A stretch of 7,686 nucleotides of DNA from JBOHHR01 sp050740975 (GTDB lineage Bacteria > Pseudomonadota > Gammaproteobacteria > JBOHHR01): assembly GCA_050740975.1 (NCBI GenBank), contig JBOIEE010000191.1, positions 1-7,686 on the forward strand, written 5' to 3'. Made by a program: the position numbers and the translations under genes. A model generated the notes under the pieces. The model did not search any database. It saw only the letters and a list, made by a program, of their open reading frames with translations, and was not told where the DNA came from. Below, piece after piece: positions 5,505-7,686 of this stretch (position 1 is its first letter; each line of letters starts with the position of its first letter).

Positions 5505-6569
5505 ATGTGTATTCAGCGTGAGGGTGTTTCCTCGGCCAGTACGGAGCGTGCTTCCCAACATCTGACCAAACGCTCCAAAATGCGCTTGCTTTTCGGCGTT
5601 AGCTTGATTGTAACCCTGGCAGTAGCCGCCGCGGTCTATTTCATGATGGGCATGCCGGGAAAATCGCGTAATCGCGAGCCGGGCGCTCCCATAGATCGGG
5701 GTCTTGAGGGTCGCTTGCGCAGCCATATCCAGCATCTTGCCGGAGAAATAGGCGAGCGTCATTTCCGGCGGGGAGACACTCTGGATCGCAGCCTCCGATA
5801 TATCGAGCGAGCCTTCTCATCCCTCGACTATGAATCACAGCGACTGGCTTATCGCTTGCCGGGAGGCTACACCTTCTACAATCTCGAGTCGGACCTGGAG
5901 GGGACCAACAGGCCGAACGAAATCATTGTTATCGGGGCGCATTATGATACGGTTCCCGGGACCCCGGGTGCTGACGACAATGCTTCCGGGAGCGCCGCAT
6001 TGATCGAGTTGGCAAGGTTGCTCAAAGCGCAACCCTTGGAGAGGACGGTGCGTTTTGTCGCCTTCGTCAATGAAGAAGAACCCTTCCACTCCACGCAGAT
6101 GGGTAGCGGGATCTATGCCCGCGCCGCGCGCGAACGGGGGGTGAATATCATCGGGATGCTTTCCCTGGAGAGCATTGGTTACTATGATGACAGGCCGAAT
6201 ACTCAGCATTATCCGAGGATTTTCCAGTGGTTTTATCCCAGTATCGGGTCGTTTGTGGCCTTCGTCGGGAACCTAAAATCGCGACCCCTGCTACGCAAGG
6301 CCATACGCGCTTTTCGCGTTCACACGGCGTTTCCCTCCGAGGGTGTTGTCGCGCCGGAGCGCCTGGTGCCGGATATCGGACGTTCCGATCATTCTTCATT
6401 TTGGCGCGAAGGGTACCCCGCGATCATGGTCACGGACACCGTGCCGTTTCGTAACCCCAATTACCATCGCCCGAGCGATACACCCGAAACCCTGCGCTAC
6501 GATTACATGAGCCTCGTAGTACAGGGACTGGCCAAAACCATCGCAGATCTGGCAAACGAGGGCGATTAA
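5505..6569 (+). CDS. M28 family zinc metallopeptidase, membrane-anchored
   Basis: This protein is a predicted exported or membrane-anchored M28 peptidase (PF04389), usually a two-zinc aminopeptidase or carboxypeptidase. The metal and catalytic positions are all visible in order: His146 in GAHYDTVPGTPGADDNASG, Asp158 in the same block, the Glu pair near 190-191 in FVNEEEPF, Glu222 in SLESIGYY and His321 in NYHRPSDTPETL. The SDHSSFW motif is at 294-300. A single hydrophobic segment lies at about 28-49 (LLFGVSLIVTLAVAAAVYFM), with basic residues before it, so the catalytic domain should face the periplasm. The start is uncertain. ATG 5505 gives 354 residues but has no ribosome site; ATG 5580 gives 329 residues starting just before the membrane segment, also without a clear site. 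It follows the barrel gene by 56 bases on the same strand with no evident terminator between them. The substrate is unknown. Confidence 0.88.
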   Translation: MCIQREGVSSASTERASQHLTKRSKMRLLFGVSLIVTLAVAAAVYFMMGMPGKSRNREPGAPIDRGLEGRLRSHIQHLAGEIGERHFRRGDTLDRSLRYIERAFSSLDYESQRLAYRLPGGYTFYNLESDLEGTNRPNEIIVIGAHYDTVPGTPGADDNASGSAALIELARLLKAQPLERTVRFVAFVNEEEPFHSTQMGSGIYARAARERGVNIIGMLSLESIGYYDDRPNTQHYPRIFQWFYPSIGSFVAFVGNLKSRPLLRKAIRAFRVHTAFPSEGVVAPERLVPDIGRSDHSSFWREGYPAIMVTDTVPFRNPNYHRPSDTPETLRYDYMSLVVQGLAKTIADLANEGD

Positions 6570-6643
6570 GCTAACATACGACGGTGATCAAGCCCGGATA
6601 AAGGCATAAGCCGATCCGATAACAACCGTAAGAGGAAACGACG

Positions 6644-7686
6644 ATGAAGATCGTGATCGCGCCAGATTCTTTCAAAGAAAACCTCACCTCGTTACAAGTA
6701 GCCACCGCAATCGAAAAGGGAATCAAGCGCGTGCTGCCCAATGCCGATTGTGTAAAGATTCCGATGGCTGACGGTGGTGAAGGTACGGTACAAGCTCTGG
6801 TCGATGCGACGGGCGGCCGGTTCATTCGCAAACAAGTGACCGGTCCCATGGGCAAGCCGGTCAACGCTCGCTTCGGTTTACTCGGCGATGGCAAAACCGC
6901 GGTGATCGAGATGGCGGAAGCATCAGGTCTACCGCTGGTCGAAAGAGGCGAAAGGGACCCCAGCAAAGCCACCACTTATGGTACTGGAGAGCTGATCAAC
7001 TATGCTTTGCACCGGGGGGTTGAGGCGGTTATCGTCGGGATCGGCGGCTCCGCCACCGTCGATGGCGGCGCGGGCATGGCGCAAGCCTTAGGAGTTCGGT
7101 TTATGGACAAATCGGGTAAGCCGCTGGCGGAAGGGGCGAGCGGTGGAATGCTAAAGCAGATTTTCGCCATCGACACCAGCGGATTAGACCCGAATGTTTG
7201 CCGCAGCAAAATTGTGATCGCCTGCGATGTGAACAATCCGCTGTTCGGTCCGCGCGGCGCTGCTTGTGTGTTCGGGCCACAAAAAGGAGCCAGCCCCGCT
7301 ATGGTCAAGCGGCTGGATGACAATCTAAAACACTTCGGGATCTTGCTTCAAAAAACGTTCGAAAAGGACATCGCGAAGGTACCGGGAGCAGGCGCCGCCG
7401 GCGGATTAGGTGCCGGCTTGGTCGCGTTCGCCGGCGCCAAGATGAAGCGGGGCATAGAATTAGTGGTCAAGATAACGGGGTTAGAGCGTGAGTTAAAAAA
7501 TGCGGACTTGGTCATTACGGGCGAAGGACGGGTGGATTTCCAAACGGCTTTTGGTAAAACCCCCGCCGGAGTCGCCGAGGCCGCCAAGCGCTTCAAAGTA
7601 CCGGTGAGTGCGATCGGCGGAGGGCTGGCCGACGATGCGCGCGGCGTGTTTGAACACGGCATCGATGGATTAGCGAGTGCGGCGGC
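6644..7686 (+). CDS. Glycerate kinase (partial, runs off the right edge)
   Basis: The first 347 codons of a glycerate kinase of the GarK/GlxK family (PF02595) are present, out of about 380 in the family; the 3' end is outside the window. The enzyme phosphorylates D-glycerate with ATP, usually giving 2-phosphoglycerate, and so feeds glyoxylate- or hydroxypyruvate-derived carbon into lower glycolysis. Signatures in order are IAPDSFKENL (5-14), PMADGGEGT (40-48), TGPMGKPV (66-73), GIGGSATVDGGAGMAQALG (132-150), CDVNNPLFGPRGA (194-206) with FGPQKGA (210-216), PGAGAAGGLGAGL (247-259) and DLVITGEGRVDFQT (288-301). The usual GGSATNDGG has Val for Asn here. ATG 6644 has AGAGGAAA (6631-6638) with GAGG eight bases upstream, a good ribosome site. 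It lies 74 bases after the peptidase gene with no obvious terminator, so read-through is possible. Confidence 0.93.
   Translation, partial: MKIVIAPDSFKENLTSLQVATAIEKGIKRVLPNADCVKIPMADGGEGTVQALVDATGGRFIRKQVTGPMGKPVNARFGLLGDGKTAVIEMAEASGLPLVERGERDPSKATTYGTGELINYALHRGVEAVIVGIGGSATVDGGAGMAQALGVRFMDKSGKPLAEGASGGMLKQIFAIDTSGLDPNVCRSKIVIACDVNNPLFGPRGAACVFGPQKGASPAMVKRLDDNLKHFGILLQKTFEKDIAKVPGAGAAGGLGAGLVAFAGAKMKRGIELVVKITGLERELKNADLVITGEGRVDFQTAFGKTPAGVAEAAKRFKVPVSAIGGGLADDARGVFEHGIDGLASAA

Noticed and set aside
6135..6140. G6 run in the peptidase gene, and a similar G6 at 7014-7019 in the kinase gene
   Set aside because: Runs of six are within what a GC-rich coding sequence gives by chance, and they lie mid-gene in housekeeping-type enzymes.
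6571..7662. Series of minus-strand open frames opposite the right end
   Set aside because: They are shadows of the glycerate kinase gene, whose motifs run continuously on the plus strand. Their Ser/Pro/Ala-rich sequences match no family.
1..7686. CRISPR array, insertion sequence or rRNA
   Set aside because: I saw no regularly spaced repeats, no transposase and no terminal inverted repeats flanking a gene, and no rRNA signature.

Overview
The window looks like chromosomal DNA of a moderately GC-rich Gram-negative bacterium, most likely a gamma- or betaproteobacterium. It encodes an outer-membrane polysaccharide export protein and a beta-barrel, has proteobacterial-type Shine-Dalgarno sequences, and carries the two-gene circularly permuted ATP-grasp/alpha-E cluster common in Proteobacteria. 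I cannot fix the species.

Layout. Positions 1-180 are a non-coding flank with short direct and inverted repeats. At 181-239 lies only the 3' half of a tRNA-Ser(TGA) gene, from the anticodon arm to the CCA end. This is the usual scar of a tyrosine-recombinase element inserted in a tRNA gene, and it implies that the left edge of the window is element DNA and the rest is host chromosome. From 2719 down to 312 on the minus strand runs a tightly coupled pair: a circularly permuted type 2 ATP-grasp protein followed by an alpha-E protein. The second gene appears to start at a rare ATT codon that overlaps the stop of the first by one base. A divergent gene at 2832-3245 encodes a small PGPGW-type membrane protein.

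The right half is all on the plus strand. A possible 55-residue basic membrane peptide (3303-3470) precedes a periplasmic polysaccharide export (OPX, Wza-like) protein and an outer-membrane beta-barrel protein. The barrel gene has a run of nine G directly after its start, inside the signal-peptide codons. Either single-base slip leads to an early stop, so it is a candidate phase-variation switch. A membrane-anchored M28 metallopeptidase and the first 347 codons of a glycerate kinase follow; the kinase runs off the window.

How the parts fit. The ATP-grasp/alpha-E pair belongs to a cluster proposed, from family analysis, to make an uncharacterised peptide-like bond. Its frequent transglutaminase-like partner is not visible here. 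The OPX and barrel probably form the outer-membrane exit of a secreted polysaccharide: the OPX ends without the C-terminal membrane helix of Wza, and the adjacent barrel would supply the pore. No glycosyltransferase, Wzc-like copolymerase or exosortase is in the window. The peptidase and glycerate kinase have no evident link to this module. I did not find a clearly new system; the strongest leads are the ATT start, the G9 tract and the tRNA attachment scar.
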